Below are positions 49,457 through 59,728 of a stretch of DNA of 64,000 nt, piece after piece. The stretch comes from Streptomyces parvus (GTDB lineage Bacteria; Actinomycetota; Actinomycetes; Streptomycetales; Streptomycetaceae): positions 603,304-667,303 of the forward strand of contig NZ_BMRY01000001.1 in NCBI RefSeq assembly GCF_014648875.1, written 5' to 3'. A program made the translations under genes and the position numbers. How positions within the stretch are numbered: the first letter of the stretch is position 1; each line of letters begins with the position of its first letter. The notes beneath the pieces were generated by a model, which worked only from the letters and a program-made list of their open reading frames with translations, was not told where the DNA came from and searched no databases.

Positions 49457-50668
49457 ATGCAGGTCATCCAGTCGACGAAGCTCGCCAACGTCTGTTACGA
49501 GATCCGGGGCCCCGTGCTGGAGGAGGCGATGCGGCTGGAAGCGGCCGGTCAGCGCATCCTCAAGCTGAACACGGGCAACCCTGCCGCGTTCGGGTTCGAA
49601 TGCCCGCCGGAGATCCTCGAGGACATCCTGCGCAACGTCGCGGGCGCGCACGGCTACGGCGACGCGAAGGGCCTGCTGTCCGCGCGCCGTGCGGTGATGC
49701 AGCACTACCAGACCAAGGGCATCGAGCTCGACGTCGAGGACATCTATCTGGGCAACGGCGTCTCCGAGCTGATCCAGATGTCGATGCAGGCGCTGCTGGA
49801 CGACGGCGACGAGGTGCTCGTACCGGCTCCCGACTATCCGCTGTGGACCGCCTCGGTCTCGCTGGCGGGCGGGACGGCCGTGCACTACCGGTGCGACGAG
49901 CAGGCCGACTGGATGCCGGACCTCGCGGACATCGAGCGGAAGATCACCGACCGCACCAAGGCCCTGGTGATCATCAATCCGAACAACCCGACCGGTGCGG
50001 TGTACGACGACGAGATGCTGCGCGGCCTGACCGAGATCGCCCGCCGGCACAACCTGATCGTCTGCTCCGACGAGATCTACGACCGGATCCTCTACGACGG
50101 CGCCACCCACACCCCGACGGCGGCCCTGGCCCCGGACCTCATGGTGCTGACCTTCAACGGGCTCTCCAAGAACTACCGGGTGGCCGGCTACCGCTCCGGC
50201 TGGATGGCCGTCTGCGGCCCGAAGGCGCACGCCACCTCGTACATCGAGGGGCTGACGATCCTCGCCAACATGCGGCTCTGCGCCAACATGCCCGCGCAGC
50301 ACGCGGTGGCCACCGCGCTCGGCGGGCGGCAGTCGATCGAGGACCTGGTGCTGCCGGGCGGCCGGATCCTGGAGCAGCGGAACACGGCGTACGACCTGCT
50401 GACGTCGATCCCCGGGGTGACCTGCGTGAAGCCGAAGGGGGCGCTGTATCTCTTCCCCCGGCTCGACCCCAAGGTCTACAAGATCAAGGACGACCGGCAG
50501 ATGGTGCTGGACCTGCTGCGGGCCGAGAAGATCATGGTCGTGCAGGGCACCGGGTTCAACTGGCCCGAGCCCGATCACTTCCGGATCGTCACGCTGCCCG
50601 CGGTCGAGGACCTGGCCGACGCGGTGACCCGGATCGGCACCTTCCTGGACGGTTACGGACAGCCGTAG
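49457..50668 (+). CDS. alaA: alanine transaminase, AlaA type
   Basis: Fold-I PLP aminotransferase of 403 residues, very close over its length to E. coli AlaA (glutamate-pyruvate aminotransferase): LANVCYEIRGPVLEEA, NPNNPTGAVYDDE, D205 in VCSDEIYDRILYD, and K238 in TFNGLSKNYRVAGYRSGW as the PLP lysine. MRLCANMPAQHAV and VQGTGFNWPEPDHFRIVTLP close the match. It supplies L-alanine from pyruvate and glutamate. Single gene with a 220-base upstream region. Confidence 0.95.
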   Translation: MQVIQSTKLANVCYEIRGPVLEEAMRLEAAGQRILKLNTGNPAAFGFECPPEILEDILRNVAGAHGYGDAKGLLSARRAVMQHYQTKGIELDVEDIYLGNGVSELIQMSMQALLDDGDEVLVPAPDYPLWTASVSLAGGTAVHYRCDEQADWMPDLADIERKITDRTKALVIINPNNPTGAVYDDEMLRGLTEIARRHNLIVCSDEIYDRILYDGATHTPTAALAPDLMVLTFNGLSKNYRVAGYRSGWMAVCGPKAHATSYIEGLTILANMRLCANMPAQHAVATALGGRQSIEDLVLPGGRILEQRNTAYDLLTSIPGVTCVKPKGALYLFPRLDPKVYKIKDDRQMVLDLLRAEKIMVVQGTGFNWPEPDHFRIVTLPAVEDLADAVTRIGTFLDGYGQP

Positions 50669-50749
50669 ACCGGTCACGCTTCCGGATCGTAGACAACTTT
50701 AGACTCGTTCCAATGTAGGATGGCCGTACGCACCCTCGGGAGGCCATCC

Positions 50750-51157
50750 ATGTACGAGCCGATCCGCAGCCCCTCGGTCCACAGCCCGGCCGACGACGCG
50801 GACTTTCCGCACCGCAGCCGCGAGGAGGAGCTGGACATCCAGCTCGCCGGGCACCTGGCCGCCCTCCTCGCGGTCACCGACGAGCTGGGCCTGGGCGCGG
50901 CGGGCGACCGTATCGCCGAGCAGGTGGCCCGGCTGCGCGGCGCCCCGCCCGCCCGGCACGCCGGGCTGACCGCCGCCACCCCCGCCGACCTCCACCGCCG
51001 CGCCCACGCCCTCGCGGGCCGCGCCCTGCTGGTGGCGGCGTCCCGCGCCGACACGACCGCCGCCATCCTCTCCGCCGAGCGGATGGACGCCCACACCGCG
51101 GCCCTCGCCGCCCTCGCCGACCCCGCCTCCTCCGGGCAGCTGGTCGGCGCCCACTGA
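50750..51157 (+). CDS. hypothetical protein
   Basis: Soluble protein of 135 residues I do not recognise. It starts MYEPIRSPSVHSPADDADFPHRSREEELDIQLAGHLAALLAVTDELG and is helical with many His and Ala residues. GGGAGG stands 7 bases before the ATG at 50750. The promoter upstream is AT-rich for this genome (agacaactttagactcg, then TAGGAT at 50716), suggesting regulated expression, possibly by a Fur-family protein, though no full box is seen. It ends in a hairpin opposite the propeller protein gene. Confidence 0.7.
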   Translation: MYEPIRSPSVHSPADDADFPHRSREEELDIQLAGHLAALLAVTDELGLGAAGDRIAEQVARLRGAPPARHAGLTAATPADLHRRAHALAGRALLVAASRADTTAAILSAERMDAHTAALAALADPASSGQLVGAH

Positions 51158-51161
51158 CGGC

Positions 51162-51196
51162 CCCGGTCCGCGCGCCTCGGAGGCGTGCGGACCGGG
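51162..51196. terminator. bidirectional terminator
   Basis: Stem of about 16 bp with one wobble (cccggtccgc plus cgcct / aggcg plus gcggaccggg), between convergent genes. Confidence 0.8.
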
Positions 51197-51286
51197 CGCC
51201 ACGCTCACCTTCGGGCGGCGAACGGTGTCACGGGCGAAGCGCGGCACTCCGCCGTCCGACCGTCCGCCGCCCGGCGGAAGCCCGGG

Positions 51287-53020
51287 TCAGCCGGCCTTGC
51301 GCACCCGCACGGTCGCCGACGCCGTCGAGCCGCTGTGCAGCTCGTCGCCCGCGTAGCCGACCGTGTACGTGACCGGGCCGTTCACCCGCGGCATGTCGTT
51401 GATCCGGAACGTGCCGTCGGCCGCGATCGCCGCCGACGTCAGGACACCGGTCCCCTTCTTGTCGGCGCGCTCCACGGACAGCGTGACCCCGGCCGGGAGG
51501 GCGCGGCCCTGCCAGGTCAGCCTGCCGGTGATCTCCAGGCCCTGGCCCTTCACACCCTCGGCCGGAGCGTTCAGCGTGAGCGCGGTCGGCGCCTTGGCGA
51601 CGGAGACGGCGAGGATGACGTCCTGGGCCGGTCGGTGGGTCAGGTCTCCGGTGAAGGAGACGGTGTACGTGGCCTCGCCGACGAGCGCGGGCACGTCCAG
51701 GACCGTGAACGAGCCGTCCGCGTCGACCTCGACGGCGGCGAGCCTGCGGTCGCCGTTCGCGTCACTGCGCACCGCGGAGACCTTCACCGGCTCGGCGGGA
51801 GCGGGGCCGTCGAGCTCCAGCCGCCCCCGGATACCGAGGGGTTCACCGACGACCGGCTGCCCCGGAGCGGTACTGAGCGCCCCGGTGAAGCGGGAGTCGT
51901 GCTGGACGGCCGGGGGCTGGATGACGTGCAGCCAGTACTCGGTGCCGTACGTGTTGGTGGTGACGGCGAAGAGGCGCGAACCGTCCGCCGACCAGCCGAG
52001 GCCGCGCGGGGCGACCCTGTTGCCCTCCAGCGCCCCTTCGAAGGCGAACTCCAGCGGCGCCGTGCGGTCCGCCGGGTCGGCCGCCTGCACCAGCAGGTCG
52101 GCGGTGCCCCCGGCGGCGGAGGCCCCCCGCGCGAGGTACCTCCCGTCGCCGCTGAAGGCGACGGCCGAAGCCGTGGCCCCGTCCGGCAGCGGCTGGTACT
52201 GCACCGGGGCGTCGGACAGGTCGGCGGCGTCCAGCAGCCGGGTGCCCGCGGCGGCGTCGGCGACGGCGATCCGCGTACCGTCGAAGGACTGCGCCACGTC
52301 CTTCAGGTCGAGCGCGCCCTTGCCGTCGCTGCCCGCGAACCGGCGCTCCGGTCCGCGTACGAGCGTGCTGCCGGTCGCGTCGAAGGTGGTGAGGAAGGGA
52401 TCGGTCACCCCCGCGGTGCGCGACTGGCCCATGACGAGGCGGCCGGGGACCTCGGGGCCGCTCCACAGGCGAAGCCGCCCGGAGTCGTTCCAGCCGGTGT
52501 AGCCGACTCCCGTGCCCTCGGCCGTGTACAGCCGGCTGTTCCGCGTGTCGCAGTCGGTCATGCCCGCGACCTCGGTGTACCACTGCTTCCCGCCGGCGAA
52601 GGCCACGTCGCGCGGGCATTCCACGACGTAGGCGGCGTACGCCTGGCCGGTGCGGGTCTGCGTCTGCGTGTCGAAGGAGAGGATGCCGTTCGACTGCGAC
52701 ACGTAGAGCCTGGAGGCGTCCGTGCTGAGCGCCATCCCCGAGGGCGAGGTGTCGGTGGCGAGCGAACCGGTGTACTCACCCTGGAAGTTGTAGACGAGGA
52801 CCCGTCCCGCGTTGCGGGAGCGGTTGTCGTCGGTGACGTAGACGCGCTGGTTGACGGAGTCGACGACGAGGGCCGAGTAGGAGGGGACCGGAAGCTTGGC
52901 CACCTGCTCCCCCGTCGCCGCCACCGCCGCCGGAGCGGAGACGGCGGTCAGGCCCGCGGTGCCGAGTGCCAGCACGGTCAGGGCCGCCACCGTACGTATG
53001 CGCTGCCAAGAAATCTTCAA
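51287..53020 (-). CDS. secreted beta-propeller protein with C-terminal Ig-like repeats
   Basis: Exported protein of 577 residues. The TTG at 53020 has a G-rich ribosome site 9 bases ahead and starts a clean signal peptide (KISWQRIRTVAALTVLALGTAGLT...AVAA); a GTG at 53035 is possible. Residues about 40-345 are repeated WD40/YncE-like blades (YSALVVDSVNQRVYVTDD, SGMALSTDASRLYVSQSNG, ASAVAFSGDGRYLARG, PRGLGWSADGSRLFAV). Three bacterial Ig-like domains follow (about 360-577), two of them with the pattern T-Y-T-V-x-F/Y-T/A-G-D-x-x-H. No catalytic motif is seen; a wall-associated binding role is likely. Confidence 0.82.
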   Translation of the reverse strand: MKISWQRIRTVAALTVLALGTAGLTAVSAPAAVAATGEQVAKLPVPSYSALVVDSVNQRVYVTDDNRSRNAGRVLVYNFQGEYTGSLATDTSPSGMALSTDASRLYVSQSNGILSFDTQTQTRTGQAYAAYVVECPRDVAFAGGKQWYTEVAGMTDCDTRNSRLYTAEGTGVGYTGWNDSGRLRLWSGPEVPGRLVMGQSRTAGVTDPFLTTFDATGSTLVRGPERRFAGSDGKGALDLKDVAQSFDGTRIAVADAAAGTRLLDAADLSDAPVQYQPLPDGATASAVAFSGDGRYLARGASAAGGTADLLVQAADPADRTAPLEFAFEGALEGNRVAPRGLGWSADGSRLFAVTTNTYGTEYWLHVIQPPAVQHDSRFTGALSTAPGQPVVGEPLGIRGRLELDGPAPAEPVKVSAVRSDANGDRRLAAVEVDADGSFTVLDVPALVGEATYTVSFTGDLTHRPAQDVILAVSVAKAPTALTLNAPAEGVKGQGLEITGRLTWQGRALPAGVTLSVERADKKGTGVLTSAAIAADGTFRINDMPRVNGPVTYTVGYAGDELHSGSTASATVRVRKAG

Positions 53021-53337
53021 CTGCGTTCCCCCCACGAACTGTTCGCGGCCCTCCGACGAGCGGGCCGCCTTGTGAAGGCCGAGTCAACAAGAGTGAAGAT
53101 CTCGTGTGCAAGCATACGGCGATGCATGGACGTTCTGCGCGAATGGGGCGGCCCCCGGAACCGTGAGGGGGTTCCGGGGGCCGGGAGGGGCGTCCTTGGT
53201 CGGGGACAGGCCCTCCGGGGGCTGCCGGCGACGACTGACGCGACGACAGGCCCCGTACCGCGGCGGATCGTTCGGCCCCACAGGTCAGGGCGGATGTCCG
53301 ATGGACCCGGCCGCGGGGTCCGTGAGGAGTGCCGGGA
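53021..53337. terminator. intergenic region with strong terminator at 53150-53182
   Basis: The only clear element is a perfect 13-bp hairpin, ggcccccggaacc / ggttccgggggcc (arms 53150-53162 and 53170-53182), which can end the pckG transcript from the right. The remainder should contain the promoter of the propeller protein gene; no ORF is credible. Confidence 0.75.
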
Positions 53338-55161
53338 TCAGCCCAGGCGCTCGACGAGCGCGTGGTACTCGTCCCACAGCTCCTTGGGCGTGTGGTCGCC
53401 GAAGGTGTTCAGGTGCTCGGGGACCAGGGAGGCCTCCTCGCGCCAGACCTTCTTGTCGACCGTGAGGAGGAAGTCGAGGTCGGCCTCGGAGAGGTCCAGG
53501 CCCTCGGTGTCCAGCGCGCCCTTGGCCGGCAGGATGCCGATCGGGGACTCGACGCCCTCGGCCGTGCCCTCCAGGCGCTCCACGATCCACTTCAGGACGC
53601 GGCTGTTCTCGCCGAAGCCGGGCCACACGAACTTGCCCGCGTCGTTCTTGCGGAACCAGTTCACGTAGTAGATCTTCGGCAGCTTGGCCTGGTCCTTGTC
53701 GGCGCCGACCTTGACCCAGTGGTTCATGTAGTCGCCCATGTTGTAGCCGCAGAACGGCAGCATGGCGAACGGGTCGCGGCGCAGCTCGCCGACCTTGCCC
53801 TCGGCTGCGGCGGTCTTCTCGGAGGCCACGTTGGCCCCGAGGAAGACGCCGTGCTGCCAGTCGAAGGACTCGGTGACCAGCGGGACGGCGGAGGCGCGGC
53901 GGCCGCCGAAGAGGATCGCGGAGATCGGCACGCCCTTGGGGTCCTCCCACTCGGGCGCGATGATCGGGCACTGTCCGGCGGGGACGGTGAAGCGGGCGTT
54001 GGGGTGGGCGGCGGGCGTGCCGGACTCGGGGGTCCAGTCGTTGCCCTTCCAGTCGGTGAGGTGCGCGGGCGCCTCCTCGGTCATGCCCTCCCACCACACG
54101 TCGCCGTCGTCGGTGAGCGCCACGTTGGTGAAGACGGAGTTGCCCCACATGGTCTTCATGGCGTTGGCGTTGGTGTGCTCGCCGGTGCCGGGCGCGACGC
54201 CGAAGAAGCCGGCCTCGGGGTTGATCGCGTAGAGACGGCCGTCCTCGCCGAACCGCATCCAGGCGATGTCGTCGCCGATGGTCTCCACGGTCCAGCCGGG
54301 GATGGTCGGCTCCAGCATGGCCAGGTTGGTCTTGCCGCAGGCGGACGGGAACGCGGCGGCCACGTACTTGGCCTCACCGCGCGGCGGCGTGAGCTTCAGG
54401 ATGAGCATGTGCTCGGCGAGCCAGCCCTCGTCGCGGGCCATGACGGAGGCGATGCGCAGGGCGTAGCACTTCTTGCCGAGCAGGGCGTTGCCGCCGTAGC
54501 CGGAGCCGTACGACCAGATCTCGCGGTCCTCGGGGAAGTGCGAGATGTACTTGGTGGAGTTACAGGGCCACGGGACGTCCTCCTGGCCCTCCTCCAGCGG
54601 CGCGCCGAGGGTGTGGACGGCCTTCACGAAGAAGCCGTCGGTGCCCAGCTCGTCCAGGACGGCCTGGCCCATGCGGGTCATGGTGCGCATGGCGACGGCG
54701 ACGTACGCGGAGTCGGTGATCTCGACGCCGATCGCGGAGAGCGGCGAGCCGACGGGCCCCATGCAGAAGGGCACGACGTACATGGTGCGCCCGCGCATGG
54801 AACCGCGGAAGACACCGTTCTCACCGGTGAAGATCTCCCGCATCTCGGCGGGGTCCTTCCAGTGGTTCGTCGGACCGGCGTCCTTCTCCTCCTTGGAGCA
54901 GATGAACGTACGGTCCTCGACGCGGGCGACGTCGGTGGGGTCGGAGGCGGCGTAGTACGAGTTGGGCCGCTTGATCTCGTCCAGCTTGGTGAACGTGCCC
55001 TTGGCGACGAGCTCCCCGCACAGGCGCTCGTACTCGGCCTCGGAGCCGTCGCACCAGACCACCCGGTCCGGCTGGGTGATGGCTGCGATCTCGTCGACCC
55101 AGGAGATCAGCTCCTGGTGGTGGGTGGGGACAGTGAGGGGAGCCGCGATGTCGCGCGCCAC
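53338..55161 (-). CDS. pckG: phosphoenolpyruvate carboxykinase (GTP)
   Basis: Cytoplasmic gluconeogenic enzyme of 607 residues converting oxaloacetate and GTP to PEP, CO2 and GDP. The kinase-1a P-loop reads [12 protein letters not shown] with the hyper-reactive active-site Cys (about residue 273). Kinase-2 is in [16 protein letters not shown], and the PEP/OAA-binding region in [17 protein letters not shown] [15 protein letters not shown] and the C-terminal [13 protein letters not shown]. Length matches the GTP-dependent family, which actinomycetes use instead of the ATP form. Single gene, divergent from hemolysin III. Confidence 0.97.
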   Translation of the reverse strand: MARDIAAPLTVPTHHQELISWVDEIAAITQPDRVVWCDGSEAEYERLCGELVAKGTFTKLDEIKRPNSYYAASDPTDVARVEDRTFICSKEEKDAGPTNHWKDPAEMREIFTGENGVFRGSMRGRTMYVVPFCMGPVGSPLSAIGVEITDSAYVAVAMRTMTRMGQAVLDELGTDGFFVKAVHTLGAPLEEGQEDVPWPCNSTKYISHFPEDREIWSYGSGYGGNALLGKKCYALRIASVMARDEGWLAEHMLILKLTPPRGEAKYVAAAFPSACGKTNLAMLEPTIPGWTVETIGDDIAWMRFGEDGRLYAINPEAGFFGVAPGTGEHTNANAMKTMWGNSVFTNVALTDDGDVWWEGMTEEAPAHLTDWKGNDWTPESGTPAAHPNARFTVPAGQCPIIAPEWEDPKGVPISAILFGGRRASAVPLVTESFDWQHGVFLGANVASEKTAAAEGKVGELRRDPFAMLPFCGYNMGDYMNHWVKVGADKDQAKLPKIYYVNWFRKNDAGKFVWPGFGENSRVLKWIVERLEGTAEGVESPIGILPAKGALDTEGLDLSEADLDFLLTVDKKVWREEASLVPEHLNTFGDHTPKELWDEYHALVERLG

Positions 55162-55353
55162 GATCGCTCCTACGTTGAGGGTGTCAGTTGTCTGTAGGCC
55201 CCGTGGGGGCTGCGACCCGGATGCTTCGTACCCTTCGAAATCCCCTGGCGCTCATCCGGTGCCGACTGCACTCATTTGATCATCCGACCGATCCGCCCAT
55301 ATGTCCAGGGGGCCTCACACGTGAGCATCGCCACTCATTTGCGCCCTGTATCC

Positions 55354-55377
55354 GCTACCTACGGGGGCGTAGGTAGC
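55354..55377. promoter_or_regulatory. perfect 10-bp inverted repeat in front of hemolysin III gene
   Basis: gctacctacg-gggg-cgtaggtagc, immediately before the hemolysin III start. As DNA it could be a repressor operator; as RNA it would bury the purine-rich ribosome-site region in a GC stem with a GGGG loop. Confidence 0.75.
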
Positions 55378-55386
55378 ATGCGAGTC

Positions 55387-56079
55387 ATGACTGACGCCGC
55401 CGCTGCCGCTGCGACCCCGGGCCCCGTCGTACTCGACCCCGCCCCCGTCAAACCGCGGATGCGCGGCTGGCTGCACGCCGGCATGTTCCCGGCGGTGCTG
55501 ATCGCCGGCATAACCCTGATCGCGCTGACCGACAGCACGACGGGCCGGATCGCCTGCGCCGTCTACATCCTCAGCGCCTGCCTGCTGTTCGGTGTGAGCG
55601 CGGTCTACCACCGCGGCACCTGGGGACCGCGCGGCGAGGCGGTGCTGCGCCGCCTCGACCACGCGAACATCTTCCTGATCATCGCGGGCACCTACACCCC
55701 GCTGACGCTGCTCCTGCTCCCCGAGTCGACGGCGCGGCCGCTGCTGTGGGCGGTCTGGGCGGCCGCCGCGGCGGGTATCGCGTTCCGCGTCCTCTGGGTC
55801 GGCGCGCCGCGCTGGCTCTACACCCCGTGCTACATCGCCATGGGGTGGGCGGCGGTCTTCTTCCTGCCGGACTTCATGCGGACGGGCGGCATCGCGGTCC
55901 TGGTCCTCGTCGTCGTCGGCGGGCTGCTCTACAGCGTGGGCGGCGTGATCTACGGCCTCAAGAAGCCGAACCCGTCGCCGCGCTGGTTCGGCTTCCACGA
56001 GGTCTTCCACTCGCTGACGCTGGCGGCGTTCATCGCGCACTACGTGGGCATCTCGCTGGTGGCGTACCAGCACGGGTAG
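55387..56079 (+). CDS. hemolysin III/TrhA family membrane protein (PAQR fold)
   Basis: Integral membrane protein of 230 residues with seven hydrophobic helices and the PAQR metal-site residues: Ser/His in FGVSAVYHRG, Asp in RLDHANIFLIIAGTY and the two His residues of the last helix region (FGFHEVFHSLTLAAFIAHYVG). Bacterial members (TrhA) influence membrane fluidity and lipid homeostasis; the haemolysin name is historical. The ATG at 55387 follows an inverted repeat by 9 bases; ATG 55378, nine bases earlier, is an alternative. Confidence 0.9.
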   Translation: MTDAAAAAATPGPVVLDPAPVKPRMRGWLHAGMFPAVLIAGITLIALTDSTTGRIACAVYILSACLLFGVSAVYHRGTWGPRGEAVLRRLDHANIFLIIAGTYTPLTLLLLPESTARPLLWAVWAAAAAGIAFRVLWVGAPRWLYTPCYIAMGWAAVFFLPDFMRTGGIAVLVLVVVGGLLYSVGGVIYGLKKPNPSPRWFGFHEVFHSLTLAAFIAHYVGISLVAYQHG

Positions 56080-56088
56080 ACGCCTCGG

Positions 56089-56140
56089 GTGACGCAGGGA
56101 GGGCCGGTCGCCTTCAGACGACCGGCCCTCCCTGCGTCAC
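56089..56140. terminator. 22-bp perfect bidirectional terminator
   Basis: Arms 56089-56110 and 56119-56140 are perfectly complementary over 22 bp around an 8-base loop, between the convergent hemolysin III and DUF255 genes. The longest terminator stem in the window. Confidence 0.92.
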
Positions 56141-56156
56141 TCGTGCTGAGGGTCTC

Positions 56157-58178
56157 TCACCCGCCCAGCTTGGCGGCCAGCTCCCCCGCTTCCGTGGTCG
56201 GCGCGTCGCAGACGAAGTGCCGGCAGACGTACGCGGTCGGCTCGCCGCCCAGCAGCGGCCGGTCCACCAGCAGCGGGAACTCGGCCCCCGCCCCCGGTCC
56301 CTCCCCGGCCGCGACCACCGCGCCCGGAGCCCGCCCCAGCAGCGCCGTACGGTGCAGCTCACCGCCGACCGGTCCCGCGACGGCGACCTCCCGGGGCCCG
56401 TCGAGCAGCGCCTCGGCCACGGCGAGGCCCCAGCCGACGAACCGGGGGACGCGCGGGCCCAGCGCCCTCACCACGCCGAGCGCGCCCTCGGCGGCGGTGC
56501 GGTGGGCCTCGGACCCGGTGTACGCGGCGTACGAGAGAAGCGCCCCGGCGGCGGCCGTCCACCCGGACGGGGTGGCGCTGTCGGTCGGATCCTGGGGACG
56601 CCGGATGAGCTGCTCGGCGTCGTGGGCGGTGTCGTACAACTGGCCGCCCTCCCCCGTGAACTGCTCCAGCACGATGTCCAGCAGGAACCCGGCGAACTCC
56701 AGCCAGGCGCCCTCCCCGGTCACCGCCGCCAGCGCGAGGAAGCCCTCGGCGACATCGCCGTAGTCCTCCAGCACCCCGGCGTTGTCCCCGGCCAGCCCGT
56801 CCTTGGAGGTACGGGTCAGCCGCGCCACCTCGCCCAGATGCACCCGGACGAGCAGATCGGCGGCCTCGGTGGCCCGTTCCACGAGGTCGGGCCGGTCGAA
56901 GTAGGCGCCCGTCTCGGCGAGGGCGGCGATGGCGAGCCCGTTCCAGGCGGCGACGACCTTGTCGTCCCGCCCGGGGTGCGGCCGCTCGTCACGGGCGGCC
57001 AGCAGCCGGGCCCGTACGCCGGCGACGCGGGCGGCGTCCACGGGCCCCGCGTCCCCCGGCAGCCGGAGCACGGAGGCGCCTTCCTCGAAGGTCCCGTCCT
57101 CAGTCACCCCGAAGTAGGCGGCGGCAAAAGCCGCGTCGTCCTCCCCGAGCACGTCACGCAACTGCTCGGGCGTCCACACGTAATAGGCGCCCTCGACATG
57201 CTTACCGTCCGCGTCCTCGCTGTCGGCGTCCAGCGCGGAGGCGAACCCGCCCTCGGCGGTCCGCAGCTCCCGCACCATGAAGTCGGCGGTCTCCAGCGCG
57301 ATCCGGCGGGCCTCGTCCGACCCGGTGGTCCGCCAGAGATGGGCGTACACCCGACAGAGCAGGGCGTTGTCGTAGAGCATCTTCTCGAAGTGCGGGACGA
57401 TCCACTCCCGGTCCACGGAGTACCGCGCGAACCCGCCGCCGAGCTGGTCGTAGATCCCGCCGCGAGCCATTGCCGTACAGGTGTCGGCGGCCATCTGAAG
57501 GGCGCCCTCGGCCCCGGTCCGCGCGTAATGCCGCAGCAGGAACTCCACGACCATGGCCGGTGGGAACTTGGGCGCGCCCCCGAACCCGCCGTGCTGCTCG
57601 TCGTACTCCCGGGTCAGCCCGAGCAGGGCCTGCGCCACCTCGGACTCCCCCGGCACCCCGTCCCCGCCGTGGACCAGCGACCGCCCCGCGAGATCGGCGA
57701 CGATCCGCCCGGCGACCTCGGCGACCTCATCGCGCCGGTCGGTCCAGGCGGCTGTGACCCCTTCCAGAACCTGCTGGAAGGAGGGCGAGCCGTGCCGGGG
57801 CTCGGGCGGGAAGTAGGTCCCGAAGTAGAAGGGTTCGGCGTCCGGCGTGAGGAACACGGTCATCGGCCACCCACCGTGCCCGGTGGCCGCCTGAACGGCC
57901 TCCATGTACACGGCGTCGACGTCGGGCCGCTCCTCCCGGTCGACCTTCACGGGCACGAAGTGCGCGTTGAGGTAGCCGGCCACGGTCTCGTCCTCGAACG
58001 ATTCGTGGGCCATGACGTGACACCAGTGACAGCTGGCGTACCCGACGCTGAGCAGCACGGGCACATCCCGCTTCCGGGCCTCCTCGAACGCCTCGGGCGA
58101 CCAGGGCCACCAGTCGACGGGATTGTCGGCATGCTGGAGGAGGTACGGGGAGGTGGTCTGCGCAAGTCGGTTGGCCAT
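56157..58178 (-). CDS. DUF255/YyaL thioredoxin-domain protein (SPATA20-like)
   Basis: Cytoplasmic protein of 673 residues. The N-terminal thioredoxin-like domain has [17 protein letters not shown], then the redox motif C50-HW-C53 in [17 protein letters not shown] and [13 protein letters not shown]. An alpha/alpha-toroid resembling six-hairpin glycosidases follows ([39 protein letters not shown]). The family is widely conserved but its function is unsettled (redox or cellobiose-epimerase-like). The ATG at 58178 matches the family start MANRLAQ. A decayed copy of its first part lies at 59615-59728. Confidence 0.92.
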   Translation of the reverse strand: MANRLAQTTSPYLLQHADNPVDWWPWSPEAFEEARKRDVPVLLSVGYASCHWCHVMAHESFEDETVAGYLNAHFVPVKVDREERPDVDAVYMEAVQAATGHGGWPMTVFLTPDAEPFYFGTYFPPEPRHGSPSFQQVLEGVTAAWTDRRDEVAEVAGRIVADLAGRSLVHGGDGVPGESEVAQALLGLTREYDEQHGGFGGAPKFPPAMVVEFLLRHYARTGAEGALQMAADTCTAMARGGIYDQLGGGFARYSVDREWIVPHFEKMLYDNALLCRVYAHLWRTTGSDEARRIALETADFMVRELRTAEGGFASALDADSEDADGKHVEGAYYVWTPEQLRDVLGEDDAAFAAAYFGVTEDGTFEEGASVLRLPGDAGPVDAARVAGVRARLLAARDERPHPGRDDKVVAAWNGLAIAALAETGAYFDRPDLVERATEAADLLVRVHLGEVARLTRTSKDGLAGDNAGVLEDYGDVAEGFLALAAVTGEGAWLEFAGFLLDIVLEQFTGEGGQLYDTAHDAEQLIRRPQDPTDSATPSGWTAAAGALLSYAAYTGSEAHRTAAEGALGVVRALGPRVPRFVGWGLAVAEALLDGPREVAVAGPVGGELHRTALLGRAPGAVVAAGEGPGAGAEFPLLVDRPLLGGEPTAYVCRHFVCDAPTTEAGELAAKLGG

Positions 58179-58328
58179 GCCCCCAATCCTCGCGCACCCG
58201 CCTCCAGGACACTCGCGCGCCACGGGGCGGGGTGGGAAGGGGCAGGTGGGAAGGGTGGGCGCTGCGGATACCGGGCGGCGCGGCATCCCCGGACCGTAAG
58301 CTGTGGGAGCACCTGAAGGAGGCACACC

Positions 58329-58934
58329 GTGACCACCAAAATGGTGGTGCCCGCGTGGATGCACACGCAGATCAGGGCGGAACAGTACGACTCCTGGTCC
58401 GAGGAGCAGTGTGCCGGCATCGAGATCGTGGACGGGATGACCGTCGTCAGCCCAAGGGTCTCGAAGCACCACAGCCGGCTGGCCCGCATCCTGGCCAATG
58501 CCCTGGACGCCGCCGCAGGCCCGGACTGGAACGCCGACACGGACTTCGACGTCCGCCTGCAGGACGTTCCGCTCACCAACCGCCGCCCGGACGTCATCGT
58601 GTACCGGGCGGAGACCATCGACCTCACACCCACCCGCCCCGAGCACGTACTCCTGGTTGTCGAGGTCGTGGCTCCCGGTTCGGAGACCACCGACCGGATC
58701 GTGAAGGTGGACCAGTACGCCAAGGCGGGCATCCCCTTCTACTGGCGGGTCGAGCAGGCGGCCACCGGTGTCCCGATCGTCTATACGTACGTCCTCGACC
58801 CCGCCACCAAGGCTTACAGGGACGGCGAGATGTTCACCGGCACAGTGAAGGCCGCCGCCCCCTTCTCCATCACGGTCGATCTTGGGGATATGCGGGGGCC
58901 GGAGAAGTCTCCGCTTTCGACATCTGGCCGTTAG
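58329..58934 (+). CDS. Uma2 family (DUF820) putative PD-(D/E)xK endonuclease
   Basis: Protein of 201 residues with the Uma2 restriction-endonuclease-like core: RRPDVIVYR (metal Asp), [32 protein letters not shown] (Glu and Lys, then the family block Y-x-x-x-G-I-x-x-Y-W). Uma2 genes are very abundant in Streptomyces and their biological role is unknown. GGAGG stands 6 bases before the GTG at 58329. It is divergent from the DUF255 gene; the 3' end of a decayed copy lies at 59723-59782. Confidence 0.9.
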   Translation: MTTKMVVPAWMHTQIRAEQYDSWSEEQCAGIEIVDGMTVVSPRVSKHHSRLARILANALDAAAGPDWNADTDFDVRLQDVPLTNRRPDVIVYRAETIDLTPTRPEHVLLVVEVVAPGSETTDRIVKVDQYAKAGIPFYWRVEQAATGVPIVYTYVLDPATKAYRDGEMFTGTVKAAAPFSITVDLGDMRGPEKSPLSTSGR

Positions 58935-59058
58935 CGTCACGCAGCCGTGCCCGGACAGACCGGGAACCGCGGCGCTGCGTCGGCGGCGAGACATGGGACC
59001 CGGAGAGGCCAGGTCGATCCCCCGCCGAGTCAAGTACAGAAGCTCACGTGGCGATCCT

Positions 59059-59095
59059 GGCCGTGTGGGACGGCAGCGAGCCGTCCCACACGGCC
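59059..59095. terminator. terminator between Uma2 and small membrane protein genes
   Basis: Perfect 15-bp stem ggccgtgtgggacgg / ccgtcccacacggcc with a 7-base loop, 9 bases past the minus-strand gene end and downstream of the plus-strand Uma2 gene. Confidence 0.85.
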
Positions 59096-59103
59096 GCCTC
59101 GGT

Positions 59104-59289
59104 TCAGGCAGGGTTCAGATAGGCGGTGATCACCATGCCGAGTCCCGCTACCGAGACGAAGGCGACGCCGCCCGTCCTCATCGCCGCCTGGCGCGAGCCG
59201 CCGCCAATCAGGCTGTACAGAATCGCGGCCAGCGCGATGACGAGCGCGATGAGCAGGACGATGATGACGGTCATGATCTTGAACTGCAC
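59104..59289 (-). CDS. small membrane protein
   Basis: Protein of 61 residues with two hydrophobic helices ([24 protein letters not shown] and a second near [17 protein letters not shown]) joined by a basic loop SRQAAMRT. The GTG at 59289 has GGAGG 6 bases upstream. It ends in a strong hairpin. I do not recognise it; two-helix actinobacterial proteins of this size are often stress-induced but nothing here shows that. Confidence 0.7.
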   Translation of the reverse strand: MQFKIMTVIIVLLIALVIALAAILYSLIGGGSRQAAMRTGGVAFVSVAGLGMVITAYLNPA

Positions 59290-59614
59290 CGGGTTCCTCC
59301 CCACAGGGAGTCAGACCGATGCCATGGCGGCAGCCCAGCCCGACCACCCTGCCGTTGACGACAGGTTGATCCATCCGGGCGCTGCTGGTGATCGCGCTCA
59401 GTACGGCTTGGCTGCCTGTGTCATCGCCCGCATACAGACCTGTACCGGTGCCTCAGACCAAACAGGAAGACCGGTTCCCATCGGAGCACCAGCGGGAACC
59501 AGTAACTGGAACGACTCATGGGAGGGCTGATGTTCCCGTCACCAGAGGCAAGTTGATGTGACCTGACACACAGTCGGCCGGACGGCGGGGCTGAACGTCC
59601 GATGGCCGTGAACT
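59290..59614. other. intergenic region
   Basis: The first part should hold the promoter of the small membrane protein. A short inverted repeat ggttccc...gggaacc lies near 59472-59499. No ORF with a ribosome site is seen. The sequence from about 59540 leads into the decayed gene copy. Confidence 0.45.
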
Positions 59615-59728
59615 CGCACTCAGCAGCGCCGGCACCTCACGCCGCTCCGCCTCCACGAACGCCTCCGGTCCCCACGGCCACCAGTCGACCGGATTGTCAG
59701 CGTGCTGAAGCAGGTAAGGCGAGGTGTT
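59615..59728 (-). pseudogene. remnant of a DUF255 gene N-terminus
   Basis: On the minus strand this stretch encodes [34 protein letters not shown], matching residues about 9-45 of the intact DUF255 protein at 56157-58178 with few changes, then stops matching before the CxxC motif. The start codon region is gone: at 59727 the sequence switches to Uma2-like DNA. It cannot encode a working protein. Confidence 0.88.

Noticed and set aside
59126..59530. Plus-strand ORF overlapping the small membrane protein
   Set aside because: No ribosome site and biased composition; the minus-strand gene has a ribosome site, helices and a terminator.
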